Shown here one piece after another: positions 8,791 through 21,445 of a stretch of 64,000 nt of DNA (within the stretch, counting starts at the first letter, position 1; each line of letters opens with the position of its first letter). Source of the stretch: Streptomyces iakyrus (GTDB taxonomy: Bacteria > Actinomycetota > Actinomycetes > Streptomycetales > Streptomycetaceae); contig NZ_JNXI01000001.1 of NCBI RefSeq assembly GCF_000717055.1, forward strand, positions 496,001 to 560,000, read 5' to 3'. The notes beneath the pieces were generated by a model. It ran no database searches and was not told the DNA's origin. It worked only from the letters and a program-made list of their open reading frames with translations. The translations under genes and the position numbers were made by a program.

Positions 8791-8808
8791 TGTCCAGCAC
8801 CCGCGCGG

Positions 8809-11028
8809 TCAGTCCGCCTGGAGCACCAGCAGCGCGAGATCGTCCGCCGGGGGCCGTGCCCCGAACTCGTGCACGAGCCGCTTGATCCGCTCGGCTATGA
8901 GCTCCGCGTCCAGCCCGGCGCACCCGGCCAGGGCCGCCGCGAGGCCGTCCCCGTCGTCGAACTGGCGGGAGCCGGAGCGGCGCTCGGTCACGCCGTCGGT
9001 GACACACAGCAGCGTGTCGCCGGAACGCAGCTCGAAGGTCTCGCTGGTGTAGGTGGCGTCCTCGACGACGCCCAGCAGGGTCTGCGGCTGCGCGCACGGG
9101 TGGACCTCGCCGCCCGCCCCGAGCCGCAGGGGCAGCGGGTGCCCGGCGGAGGCGACGGTGCAGCGGACCCCGCCGTCGAAGGGGACCAGCTCGCCGTAGA
9201 GCAGGGACAAAAAGCGCGTCTGCGGGCCGTCGCCGGGCGGGGTCGGTCGCGCGCCCGCCGCCACCAGGGCCCGGGCCGCCGCGTCCGCGGCCTCCGTGGC
9301 GTCGTCGAGCAGCAGCTGGTTGAGGCGGTCGAGGACGTCGGCGACGCGGTAGCCCTCGCGGGCGAGCAGCCGCAGCCAGGGCCGGGCCAGGCCGATCACC
9401 ACGGCCGCCTCGGGCCCCTTGCCCTGGACGTCGCCGACGGCGAAGCACCAACGGCCGTCGCCGGCCGGGAACAGGTCGTAGAAGTCGCCGCTCGGCCCGC
9501 CCTTGTCGCAGGGCTCGTAGACGAGGGCGCTGCGCATGCCGGGGATCTCGGCCACGGCGCCGGGCAGCAGGCCGCGCTGGAGGACGGCGCTGATGGTGGC
9601 CTGGCGGGCGTACTGGCGGGCCGCGCCGATGGCGAGCGCCACCCGGCGGCCGAGGTCCTCGACGAGGCCGGTGATCTCGTCGGTGAAGCCGGCCTTCCCG
9701 GAGCGTCCGATGACGAGGGTGCCCAGCGGGCGCCCCCCGGCGACCAGCCGGTACGCGAGGGCCGCGCCGGGTTCGCCTTCACCGAGCGCCTCGCCGGGCC
9801 AGGGGTAGTCGACGGGCCCGGACCCGCCGCGCTCCCGGCCCCGCTCGAAGGGGGACGTCCCCGTCGGGTCGAACGGCTGCGGCGGGTCCTTCTCCAGGAC
9901 GCGGCGCAGCTCCTCGATACGGTTCTCGCTGCCGTGCCAGACCCGGGCGAGGCGCGGTCCGCCCGCGCCGGCTCCGCCGCTCCAGCCGCCGCCGGTGGCC
10001 TCGTCCTCCAGCCACACCGCGCACCAGTCGGCCAGCCGCGGCACGATCAGCTGCCCGGCGAGCGCCGCGACCAGGTCCTCGTCGAGCTGCCCGGCCAGCA
10101 GGTCGGAGGCCTCGGCGAGGAAGGAGAGGGCGCCACGGCCGAGCCAGGCGCCGTCGGGCCCGTGGCGTCCCTCGCGGTTCTCGTGCCGGTCCCGCCAGTC
10201 CCGCAGGTCGTTCCAGTCGCGCAGGCCGTCCACTTCTCGTGAGTCCGGCCAGTCCCGGGCCTCTCCGCCCTCACGCGAGCCCCAGATCTCTCCCGCTTCG
10301 CGCAGGTCCCAGGGCTCTCCCCCGCCACGCCGGCTCCCCAGTGCCTCCTCCGCCTCGTCGTCCGGGTGCGGCTCGGGTGCCAGGATCTCCGCGACCCGCA
10401 GGCCGTGCGCCAGCGCGTGCTCCCCGGCGTACGCCTCGATCTGCTCGCCCGCCGTGCACCCCCCGGCGGGCAGCCGGGCCCAGACGGTCTTGCGGCCCGT
10501 GCGGTACGTGATCCCCCACGCCTCGGAGAGCGCGCCGACGAGCCGCAGGCCGCGCCCGTGCTCGGGGGTGTCGTGCGGCGTCTCCGGCTCGCTGCCGCGC
10601 GGCGCCCGGGAGGGGTGGTGGTCGGAGACCTCGACGACGAGCGCTGCCGAGTCCGGGGCGTCGCCCTCCAGCCGGCACTCCATCTCGACGTCGGTGCCCG
10701 CGTGCACGACGGCGTTGGTGACGAGTTCGCTGACGACGAGCGCGGCGTCGTCGGCGAGGCGGTCGGTGAGGTGCTCGGCGCCGGGCAGGCCGAGCCCGGT
10801 CCACTCGGTGAGCGCCGCGCGCACCAGGGCGCGGGCGGCGCCCGGCGCGAGCGAACTGCCGGGCAGGGTCGCGCACGCCCGCGCACCCCCCGGCGCGTGC
10901 GCCTCCGCACGGGGTGCGGGCTCCTCGGAAACGGGCCCCTCCTGGACGGGCACGGGCGTCTCCCCAGCGTGTGCAGGCGCCTCTGAGGCACGGGAGACGG
11001 TCTCCCGTTGCGTCGGAATGGCCCCCAT
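8809..11028 (-). CDS. SpoIIE/PP2C-type serine phosphatase with RsbW-like ATPase and GAF domains
   Basis: The protein has 739 residues. Order: a Pro/Glu-rich N-terminus; an anti-sigma-factor-like HATPase_c domain at about 75-190 (LVVSELVTNAVVHAG, then VEVSDHHPS and GRGLRLVGALSEAWG); a linker with DLRDW-type repeats; a GAF-like region (about 310-490); and a SpoIIE phosphatase domain (about 500-739) with GDFYDLFP, FAVGDVQGKG and LCVTDGVTE. Combining the kinase-like and phosphatase domains is typical of Streptomyces partner-switching regulators that control sigma-factor/anti-sigma-factor pathways. ATG 11026-11028 is chosen because GGGGAG precedes it. It is divergent from the hybrid kinase with only 102 bp between starts, suggesting a shared control region. 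Confidence 0.9.
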   Translation of the reverse strand: MGAIPTQRETVSRASEAPAHAGETPVPVQEGPVSEEPAPRAEAHAPGGARACATLPGSSLAPGAARALVRAALTEWTGLGLPGAEHLTDRLADDAALVVSELVTNAVVHAGTDVEMECRLEGDAPDSAALVVEVSDHHPSRAPRGSEPETPHDTPEHGRGLRLVGALSEAWGITYRTGRKTVWARLPAGGCTAGEQIEAYAGEHALAHGLRVAEILAPEPHPDDEAEEALGSRRGGGEPWDLREAGEIWGSREGGEARDWPDSREVDGLRDWNDLRDWRDRHENREGRHGPDGAWLGRGALSFLAEASDLLAGQLDEDLVAALAGQLIVPRLADWCAVWLEDEATGGGWSGGAGAGGPRLARVWHGSENRIEELRRVLEKDPPQPFDPTGTSPFERGRERGGSGPVDYPWPGEALGEGEPGAALAYRLVAGGRPLGTLVIGRSGKAGFTDEITGLVEDLGRRVALAIGAARQYARQATISAVLQRGLLPGAVAEIPGMRSALVYEPCDKGGPSGDFYDLFPAGDGRWCFAVGDVQGKGPEAAVVIGLARPWLRLLAREGYRVADVLDRLNQLLLDDATEAADAAARALVAAGARPTPPGDGPQTRFLSLLYGELVPFDGGVRCTVASAGHPLPLRLGAGGEVHPCAQPQTLLGVVEDATYTSETFELRSGDTLLCVTDGVTERRSGSRQFDDGDGLAAALAGCAGLDAELIAERIKRLVHEFGARPPADDLALLVLQAD

Positions 11029-11130
11029 GGACAGCTCCCCGGGCAGTTCGTACGAATACGCCACAGTCGATGCCGACAGAGTGACAGACTGACCACGCCC
11101 ATAAGCGCCGAGTTACCGAAGTGGGCCGCC

Positions 11131-15212
<4,082 letters not shown>

Positions 15213-15216
<4 letters not shown>

Positions 15217-15683
15217 GCAGCACGGCCACTCACCCCGAACGCGCCGGCATCCTCCTCGTCGACGACATGGAGGACAACCTGACGGCCCTGGAGGCCGTCC
15301 TCGCCTCCCTCAACGAGCCGCTGGTACGGGCCCGTTCCGGCGAGGAGGCGATGAAGGCCCTGCTGCGGCAGCCCATCGCCCTGGTCCTGCTCGACATCCG
15401 CATGCCCGGCATGGACGGCTTCGAGACGGCCGCCCACATCAAGCGCCTCGACCAGACCCGTGACGTCCCGATCATCTTCCTCACCGGCGCGGACGACGAC
15501 TCGGGCTACGCCTTCCGCGGCTACGCGACCGGCGCCGCGGACTACGTGACCAAGCCCTTCGACCCGTGGGTGCTCAGGGCCAAGGTCAGCGTCTTCCTGG
15601 ACCTCTACCGAAAAGGCAGAGAGGTGGAACGCCTCAGGACGGAGATCCAGGACCTGAAACGCCGTGTGGAGGAAGGCACCTAG
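15213..15683 (+). CDS. Single-domain response regulator with coiled-coil tail
   Basis: The protein has 156 residues. The receiver domain has the acidic pair in LLVDDMEDN (Asp17/Asp18), phospho-acceptor Asp61 in LLDIRMPGMDG, Thr in FLTGADDD and Lys in YVTKPFDP. It has no DNA-binding domain; the last 30 residues (LYRKGREVERLRTEIQDLKR) are a charged helix likely to form a coiled coil. The ATG overlaps the kinase stop (ATGA), so it is translated together with the upstream hybrid kinase and is its most likely phosphotransfer partner. Confidence 0.93.
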
Positions 15684-15751
15684 GGGCGCGGGGAACTGCG
15701 CGAGCGACCACAACGAACCCGCAGCCGCTCGATCAGCCCCAGCGCCCCCTA
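15681..15751. repeat. Streptomyces-type extragenic repeat, probable bidirectional terminator
   Basis: The stretch runs from TAGGGGCGCGGGGAACTGCG through CGCAGCCGCTC to GCGCCCCCTA. The outer arms AGGGGCGC and GCGCCCCCT can pair. I recognise the GGGGCGCGGGGAACTGCG start as a very common Streptomyces intergenic motif (memory). It fills the gap between the convergent response regulator and acyl-CoA ligase genes and supplies the stop codons of both. Confidence 0.75.
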
Positions 15752-17623
15752 CGCCTCGCGAGAGCCCTCGTACATCTCCTCGATCAGATGCTTGTACTCC
15801 CGCTCCACCACGGGCCGCTTCAGCTTCAGGCTCGGCGTGATCTCACCGTGCTCGACGTCGAGATCCCGCGGCAGCAGCCGGAACTTCTTGATGGTCTGCC
15901 ACCGCTGAAGCCCCTCGTTGAGCTGCTTCACGTACCCGTCGACCATCTCCACGGTCTGCGGCGCCGCCACGATCTCCGCGTACGGCTTGCCCTCAAGACC
16001 GTTGTCCTTGGCCCACCCGGTGATGGCGACCTCGTCGAGCGCGATGAGCGCCGTGCAGAAGTTCCGGTCGGCCCCGTGCACCAGGATGTTGGACACGTAC
16101 GGGCACACCGCCTTGAACTGCCCCTCGACCTCCGCCGGGGCGATGTACTTGCCGCCCGAGGTCTTGATGAGGTCCTTCTTGCGGTCGGTGATCCGCAGAT
16201 ACCCGTCGGCCGACAGCTCCCCGATGTCGCCGGTGTGGAACCAGCCGTCCGGCTCCAGCACCTCCGCGGTCTTCTCGGGCAGGTTGTGGTAGCCCTCCAT
16301 GATGCCCGGGCCGCGCAGCAGGATCTCGCCGTCGTCGGCGATCCGCACCTCCGTGCCGGGCAGCGGCTTGCCGACCGTACCGGTGCGGTAGGCCTCGCCC
16401 GGGTTCACGAAGGACGCCGCCGAGGACTCGGTCAGGCCGTAGCCCTCCAGGATGTGGATGCCGGCGCCCGAGAAGAAGTAGCCGATCTCCGGCGCGAGGG
16501 CGGCGGAGCCGGAGACGCACGCCCGCAGGTCCCCGCCGAAGGCCTCGCGGATCTTGGCGAACACCAGCGCGTCGGCGACCTTGTGCTTCGCGCCGAGACC
16601 GAACGGCACGGACGCGGTCCCGGTCCGGCGGAAGTTGTCCTGCGAGACCTTGGCGTACTCGCGGGCCACCTCGGCCGCCCACTGGAAGATCTTGTACTTG
16701 GCGCCGCCGCCCGCCCGGGCCTTCGCCGCCACGCCGTTGTAGACCTTCTCGAAGATGCGGGGCACGGCCGCCATGTACGTCGGCTGCACCACCGGCAGGT
16801 TCTCGATGATCTTGTCGACCCGGCCGTCGACGGCGGTGACGTGCCCGACCTCGATCTGCCCGGAGGTCAGCACCTTGCCGAAGACGTGCGCGAGGGGCAG
16901 CCAGAGGTACTGCACGTCCTCGGTGCTGACCAGCCCGGTCGCGGCGATCGCCTTCGCCATGTACGACCAGTTGTCGTGCGGCAGGCGCACACCCTTGGGC
17001 CGGCCCGTGGTGCCGGAGGTGTAGATGAGGGTGGCCAGCTGGTCCTTGGTGATCGCGCCGACCCGCTCCTTGACGAGGTCGGGGTCCTTCTCCAGCCGGG
17101 CCGCGCCGCGCTTCTCCAGCTCGTCCAGGGTGAGGATCCAGTCGGCCGTCTCCACCCCGGCCGCGTCGATCACCACGACATGCGTCAGCTCGGGCAGCTC
17201 GGCGCGCTTCTCCTTGGCCTTGGCCAGCTGCTCGGCGTTCTCCGCGATCAGCACCCGGCTCTCGGAGTCCGACAGGATGTACGCGGATTCGTCGGCGTTG
17301 GTCTGCGGGTACACCGTGGTGGTGGCCGCGCCGGCGCACATGATGCCGAGGTCCGCGAGGATCCACTCGATCCGGGTGCCGGCGGCGAGGGCGACGCGCT
17401 GCTCGGGCCGCACACCCAGCTCGATGAGGCCCGCCGCGATGGCGTAGACCCGCTCGGCTGCCTGCGCCCAGTTCAGCGACTTCCACTCGTCCGGGCCCTG
17501 GCCCGCCGACGACGGGACCGGATACCGATAGGCCTCGGCGTCCGGCGTGGCCGTCACGCGCTCCAGGAAGAGGCCCGCCACGGACGGCGGACGGTTCTCG
17601 ATCAGGGTCTGTGCGTCGCTCAC
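15749..17623 (-). CDS. AMP-dependent long-chain fatty acid--CoA ligase (FadD15-like)
   Basis: The protein has 624 residues. Adenylate-forming enzyme motifs are complete: LIYTSGTTGRPKGV (P-loop), EGYGLTESSA, DGWFHTGDIGEL and ITDRKKDLIKTSGGKYIAP. It would convert a fatty acid, ATP and CoA to acyl-CoA, AMP and pyrophosphate in the cytosol or at the membrane. The large-lid sequence resembles the FadD15/long-chain class. GTG 17621-17623 is chosen over the GTG 18 codons upstream because GGAGG lies five to nine bases before it. An inverted repeat 53-81 bp upstream may be an operator. Confidence 0.9.
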   Translation of the reverse strand: MSDAQTLIENRPPSVAGLFLERVTATPDAEAYRYPVPSSAGQGPDEWKSLNWAQAAERVYAIAAGLIELGVRPEQRVALAAGTRIEWILADLGIMCAGAATTTVYPQTNADESAYILSDSESRVLIAENAEQLAKAKEKRAELPELTHVVVIDAAGVETADWILTLDELEKRGAARLEKDPDLVKERVGAITKDQLATLIYTSGTTGRPKGVRLPHDNWSYMAKAIAATGLVSTEDVQYLWLPLAHVFGKVLTSGQIEVGHVTAVDGRVDKIIENLPVVQPTYMAAVPRIFEKVYNGVAAKARAGGGAKYKIFQWAAEVAREYAKVSQDNFRRTGTASVPFGLGAKHKVADALVFAKIREAFGGDLRACVSGSAALAPEIGYFFSGAGIHILEGYGLTESSAASFVNPGEAYRTGTVGKPLPGTEVRIADDGEILLRGPGIMEGYHNLPEKTAEVLEPDGWFHTGDIGELSADGYLRITDRKKDLIKTSGGKYIAPAEVEGQFKAVCPYVSNILVHGADRNFCTALIALDEVAITGWAKDNGLEGKPYAEIVAAPQTVEMVDGYVKQLNEGLQRWQTIKKFRLLPRDLDVEHGEITPSLKLKRPVVEREYKHLIEEMYEGSREA

Positions 17624-17675
17624 GACATCCTCCGGGGCCCGCGACAATGCGGCTGGCTCAGGTGCGGCTGGGTTC

Positions 17676-17704
17676 ACTCACGCGCTCTTGTTTAACTCGT
17701 GAGT
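17676..17704. promoter_or_regulatory. Operator-like inverted repeat upstream of the acyl-CoA ligase
   Basis: ACTCACG, 15 bases, then CGTGAGT: a perfect 7-bp inverted repeat in a locally AT-richer stretch 53-81 bp before the GTG start. The length and symmetry suit a dimeric regulator of the TetR or GntR type, as often controls fatty-acid genes. No known consensus is claimed. Confidence 0.4.
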
Positions 17705-17799
17705 AACTATCGAGCAGGGATCAGAGTAAAGGGCGACCGGCCCCTGCGTAAGGGGCCGCGGCCTGTCACTTCGTACAGAGAGCTACCCCACGGACGCAC

Positions 17800-17831
17800 G
17801 GGGCCCGCCGCACTTTCGCACGGCGGGCCCC
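17800..17831. terminator. Terminator hairpin downstream of lepA
   Basis: GGGGCCCGCCG and CGGCGGGCCCC form a perfect 11-bp stem with a 10-base loop, 41 bp past the lepA stop. A second smaller GC-rich repeat (GGCCCCTGCGTAAGGGGCC) lies at about 17740-17758. Confidence 0.8.
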
Positions 17832-17872
17832 TGTTCAACCCGGATTGCGGTGTAACCCTCGGTAATCCGTGA

Positions 17873-19741
17873 TTACTTCTTGCCCTTGCCCGACCCCGCA
17901 CTGTCATCACTCGACAGAACGGCGATGAAGGCCTCCTGCGGAACCTCTACGGAACCCACCATCTTCATCCGCTTCTTGCCTTCCTTCTGCTTCTCCAGCA
18001 GCTTCCGCTTACGGGAGATGTCACCGCCGTAGCACTTGGCGAGGACGTCCTTGCGGATGGCGCGGATGGTCTCGCGGGCGATGACCCGGGAGCCGATGGC
18101 GGCCTGGACCGGCACCTCGAAGGCCTGCCGCGGGATGAGCTCCTTGAGCTTGGCGACGAGCCGTACGCCGTACGCGTACGCCTGGTCCTTGTGGGTGATC
18201 GCCGAGAAGGCGTCCACCTTGTCGCCGTGCAGCAGGATGTCGACCTTGACCAGGCTGGAGGTCTGCTCGCCGGTGGGCTCGTAGTCGAGCGAGGCGTAGC
18301 CGCGGGTCTTGGACTTCAGCTGGTCGAAGAAGTCGAAGACGATCTCGGCGAGCGGCAGGGTGTAGCGGATCTCCACCCGGTCCTCGGAGAGGTAGTCCAT
18401 GCCGAGCAGGACACCGCGCCGGGTCTGGCACAGCTCCATGATCGAGCCGATGAACTCGCTGGGCGCCAGGATGGTGGCCCGCACGACCGGCTCGTAGACC
18501 TCCGAGATCTTGCCCTCGGGGAACTCGCTCGGGTTGGTGACGGTGTGCTCGGTGCCGTCCTCCATGAGGACGCGGTAGACCACGTTCGGCGCGGTGGCGA
18601 TGAGGTCCAGGCCGAACTCGCGCTCCAGCCGCTCCCGGATCACGTCCAGGTGCAGCAGGCCGAGGAAGCCGACGCGGAAGCCGAAGCCGAGGGCGGCGGA
18701 GGTCTCCGGCTCGTAGACCAGCGCGGCGTCGTTGAGCTGGAGCTTGTCCAGGGCCTCGCGCAGCTCGGGGTAGTCCGAGCCGTCCAGCGGATAGAGCCCG
18801 GAGAAGACCATGGGCTTGGGGTCCTTGTAGCCCCCGAGTGCCTCCGTGGCCCCCTTCTGCTGGCTGGTGACGGTGTCACCGACCTTGGACTGGCGGACGT
18901 CCTTCACACCGGTGATGAGGTAGCCCACCTCGCCGACGCCCAGACCGTCGGCCGGCAGCATCTCGGGCGAGTTGGTGCCGATCTCCAGCAGCTCGTGCGT
19001 GGCGCCGGTGGACATCATCCGGATCCGCTCGCGCTTGTTGAGCTGGCCGTCGATGACACGGACGTACGTCACGACACCGCGGTAGGAGTCGTAGACCGAG
19101 TCGAAGATCATCGCGCGGGCGGGGGCGTCCTTGACGCCGACCGGCGCCGGGACCTCGGCGACGACCTTGTCGAGCAGCGCCTCGACGCCCAGGCCCGTCT
19201 TGGCGGACACCTTGAGCACGTCCTCCGGGTCGCACCCGACCAGGTTGGCGAGCTCCTCGGAGAACTTCTCGGGCTGCGCGGCCGGCAGGTCGATCTTGTT
19301 CAGCACCGGGATGATCGTGAGGTCGTTCTCCATCGCCAGGTACAGGTTGGCGAGGGTTTGCGCCTCGATCCCCTGGGCGGCGTCGACCAGGAGGATGGTC
19401 CCCTCGCACGCAGCGAGCGACCGGGAGACCTCGTAGGTGAAGTCGACGTGCCCCGGGGTGTCGATCATGTTGAGGATGTGCGTGTCGTTCTTGTCGTGGG
19501 TGGGGGCCCACGGCAGACGCACCGCCTGTGACTTGATCGTGATGCCACGCTCGCGCTCGATGTCCATGCGGTCGAGGTACTGGGCGCGCATCTGCCGCTG
19601 CTCGACCACTCCGGTCAGCTGGAGCATCCGGTCGGCGAGCGTGGACTTGCCGTGGTCGATGTGCGCGATGATGCAGAAGTTGCGGATCAGAGCCGGATCG
19701 GTACGGCTCGGCTCGGGCACGTGGCTGGGGATCGCGGGCAC
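17873..19741 (-). CDS. lepA: Translation elongation factor 4 (LepA)
   Basis: The protein has 622 residues, the usual Streptomyces length. GTPase motifs are AHIDHGKST (G1), GITI (G2), DTPGHVDF (G3) and NKIDLP (G4). EF-G-like domains II, III and V and the LepA-specific C-terminal domain follow, ending in the usual Lys-rich tail ([16 protein letters not shown]). LepA is a ribosome-associated GTPase that acts on stalled or improperly translocated ribosomes. GTG 19739-19741 gives the N-terminus [20 protein letters not shown], as in Streptomyces relatives I recall; longer starts add non-conserved residues. It is divergent from rpsT. Confidence 0.97.
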   Translation of the reverse strand: MPAIPSHVPEPSRTDPALIRNFCIIAHIDHGKSTLADRMLQLTGVVEQRQMRAQYLDRMDIERERGITIKSQAVRLPWAPTHDKNDTHILNMIDTPGHVDFTYEVSRSLAACEGTILLVDAAQGIEAQTLANLYLAMENDLTIIPVLNKIDLPAAQPEKFSEELANLVGCDPEDVLKVSAKTGLGVEALLDKVVAEVPAPVGVKDAPARAMIFDSVYDSYRGVVTYVRVIDGQLNKRERIRMMSTGATHELLEIGTNSPEMLPADGLGVGEVGYLITGVKDVRQSKVGDTVTSQQKGATEALGGYKDPKPMVFSGLYPLDGSDYPELREALDKLQLNDAALVYEPETSAALGFGFRVGFLGLLHLDVIRERLEREFGLDLIATAPNVVYRVLMEDGTEHTVTNPSEFPEGKISEVYEPVVRATILAPSEFIGSIMELCQTRRGVLLGMDYLSEDRVEIRYTLPLAEIVFDFFDQLKSKTRGYASLDYEPTGEQTSSLVKVDILLHGDKVDAFSAITHKDQAYAYGVRLVAKLKELIPRQAFEVPVQAAIGSRVIARETIRAIRKDVLAKCYGGDISRKRKLLEKQKEGKKRMKMVGSVEVPQEAFIAVLSSDDSAGSGKGKK

Positions 19742-19981
19742 GCAGGGTCCTGATTCTTGAGGCGTCCGCAGTGTCTGCGGTCTCGGGTCGGATCGATACG
19801 TAGCCTCCATGGTCCCACGGGTGGGGACCACGGACGGGTTTGGGCCGCGGAAGGGGCCGCTGGTAGCCTGGGTGGCTGTGCCTCATGCCCTCTCGCAGGA
19901 GGCGCTACCTCAAGAAATCACCCGGTGCGGGAAGCGCGCGGTTGCGTGCGCCCTCGTGCCAGAACCTGAGAAGGCTCATTC

Positions 19982-20248
19982 GTGGCGAACATCAAGTCCC
20001 AGATCAAGCGGATCAAGACCAACGAGAAGGCCCGGCTGCGCAACAAGGCCGTCAAGTCCTCCCTGAAGACCGCGATCCGCAAGGCCCGTGAGGCTGCTGC
20101 CGCGGGTGACGTCGAGAAGGCCACCGAGTACCAGCGCGTCGCCGCGCGTCAGCTCGACAAGGCCGTCTCCAAGGGCGTCATCCACAAGAACCAGGCCGCC
20201 AACAAGAAGTCGGCGCTGGCTCAGAAGGTCGCCGCGCTCAAGGGCTGA
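19982..20248 (+). CDS. rpsT: 30S ribosomal protein S20
   Basis: The protein has 88 residues, basic and helical. It starts [20 protein letters not shown] and has the S20 core ([32 protein letters not shown]). S20 binds the 5' domain of 16S rRNA early in 30S assembly. The start is GTG at 19982, with AAGG seven bases before it. Expression is monocistronic; a strong hairpin follows at 20370-20416. Confidence 0.98.
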   Translation: MANIKSQIKRIKTNEKARLRNKAVKSSLKTAIRKAREAAAAGDVEKATEYQRVAARQLDKAVSKGVIHKNQAANKKSALAQKVAALKG

Positions 20249-20369
20249 CATCTGATGTGACGCCGGAGGGAATCGAGCGGGCCCTCTCTCATCCGCTCCC
20301 GTCCGGCACCCCTCGGATCCGCGCGCGGCCTGCGTTCGCCACGCGGGCGCGGATCCAGCAGCTCGAATC

Positions 20370-20416
20370 GAAGGCCCCGCCTTCCGCTCTTCCCCAGAGC
20401 GGAAGGCGGGGCCTTC
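20370..20416. terminator. Strong bidirectional terminator between rpsT and the SnoaL-like gene
   Basis: A perfect 21-bp inverted repeat (GAAGGCCCCGCC... paired with ...GGCGGGGCCTTC) with loop TCCCC lies between convergent genes. A second 10-bp repeat (GGATCCGCGC/GCGCGGATCC, 20315-20356) lies just before it. Confidence 0.92.
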
Positions 20417-20423
20417 GGCCTGT

Positions 20424-20819
20424 TCAGGACCAGAACTCGTTGTTCTTGTCGATGTCCTCGACGCATTCGTCGAGGTCGGTGACCTTGTCGCCGACGATCC
20501 GGAAGATGATGCAGCCGGTGTCGTCGAGGCTCTTGCCGTTGCGCTCGGCCGTGAAGCGGGTCATGCCGACCGCGTGACCGCGGCCGTCGACACCGATGCC
20601 GATCAGTTCGGCGCGCATCGTCCCGTTCGTCTCCGCGCCCAGCCGTTCGTACATCTCGATGATCGAGTCCAGCCCTTTGAAGTCGCCCGACAACGGGTGA
20701 TCTCCGGGCACGTGGTGGGTGGCGTCCCCGGCCATCAGTCCGCGCAGGGTGTCCATGTCACCGCGGGAGAACGCCTCGAATCCCTTGCGGACCAGCGCTG
20801 CGTGCGGGTGTTCAGCCAT
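20424..20819 (-). CDS. SnoaL-like (NTF2-fold) domain protein
   Basis: The protein has 131 residues. The cone-shaped NTF2 fold is suggested by the N-terminal helix (LVRKGFEAFSRGDMDTLRGLM), the strand with HHVPGDHPLSGDFKG and later strands GHAVGMTRFTAERNGKSLDD and IIFRIVGDKVTDLDEC. Such small proteins bind or isomerise hydrophobic substrates, or form accessory domains; no catalytic residues can be assigned. ATG 20817-20819 is chosen because a GAGG ribosome site lies just upstream. It is divergent from a VOC gene. Confidence 0.75.
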   Translation of the reverse strand: MAEHPHAALVRKGFEAFSRGDMDTLRGLMAGDATHHVPGDHPLSGDFKGLDSIIEMYERLGAETNGTMRAELIGIGVDGRGHAVGMTRFTAERNGKSLDDTGCIIFRIVGDKVTDLDECVEDIDKNNEFWS

Positions 20820-20919
20820 GGTCTTCGCCACCTCTCCGTCACTTGGCGTCGTCCGGCTGGTACACCCGATTCTCCTCTTCGGCAGGAGGAGGGCGACTCG
20901 ATCACGGCACAGTGGAGAC

Positions 20920-21345
20920 ATGGACAAAGACGACACCAGTGCCCCGGTGCCGGTCCGCGTGGCGACCAGGCTCCCCGCCCAGGACCTGGAGCGGGCGCGG
21001 CGCTTCTACTCGGAGAAACTCGGTCTGGATCCCGTGGACGAGCGGCCCGGCGGGCTGCTCTACCGGTGCGGCGGCGCGGAGTTCGTCCTGTTCCGCTCCA
21101 CTGGGTCCTCGCCCGGCACGTTCACGCAGATGGCACTGGAGGTCGAGGACATCGAGGCGGCGGTCGCCGAGCTGAAGCGGCGCGGGGTCGTCTTCGAGGA
21201 GGTCGACGCCCCCGGCTTCCGCACCCGGGGCGGCATCGCCGAGATCGAGGGGAACTACCCGAGCAAGGGCGCCCGGGGCGAACGCGGCGCCTGGTTCCGC
21301 GACAGCGAGGGGAATCTGCTGGGGGTGGGGGAGCCGGTTCTGTGA
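20920..21345 (+). CDS. VOC family protein
   Basis: The protein has 141 residues. The glyoxalase-like fold is shown by RLPAQDLERARRFYSEKLGL at the start, a central strand VLFRSTGSSPGTFTQMALEV and a C-terminal WFRDSEGNLLGVGEPVL. The usual metal-ligand Glu at the end is shifted compared with canonical glyoxalases, so it may be non-catalytic. ATG 20920 has GTGGAG three to eight bases upstream. Its promoter region is shared with the divergent SnoaL-like gene. Confidence 0.82.
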   Translation: MDKDDTSAPVPVRVATRLPAQDLERARRFYSEKLGLDPVDERPGGLLYRCGGAEFVLFRSTGSSPGTFTQMALEVEDIEAAVAELKRRGVVFEEVDAPGFRTRGGIAEIEGNYPSKGARGERGAWFRDSEGNLLGVGEPVL

Positions 21346-21390
21346 GGTGGGGGCTGCGGGTCGTCGGCCGGGCCGGGCCGGGCCGGGGAG

Positions 21391-21438
21391 CGGCTAACCG
21401 CGTCCTCTGGAGCGGGCCGCCCGGGGTTTGGTGACCAC
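21391..21438 (-). repeat. Extra copy of the holA 3' end (48 bp, three mismatches)
   Basis: Bases 21391-21438 match 21443-21490 at 45 of 48 positions (period 52 bp). In the gene direction the copy reads VVTKPRAARSRGRG and stop, against VVTIARAARSRGRG and stop in holA itself. It lies entirely behind the real stop codon. Just before it is a run of GGGCC units (about 21366-21386). Confidence 0.93.
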
Positions 21439-21445
21439 TGTCCGG

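Noticed and set aside
7420..10242. A 940-residue open frame on the plus strand opposite hemW and the SpoIIE-type phosphatase
   Set aside because: Shadow of two well-supported genes; its composition is Arg/Gly/Pro-rich with no motif.
21366..21388. GGGCC tandem repeat as a functional element
   Set aside because: Only about four units; common simple sequence in this GC-rich genome.
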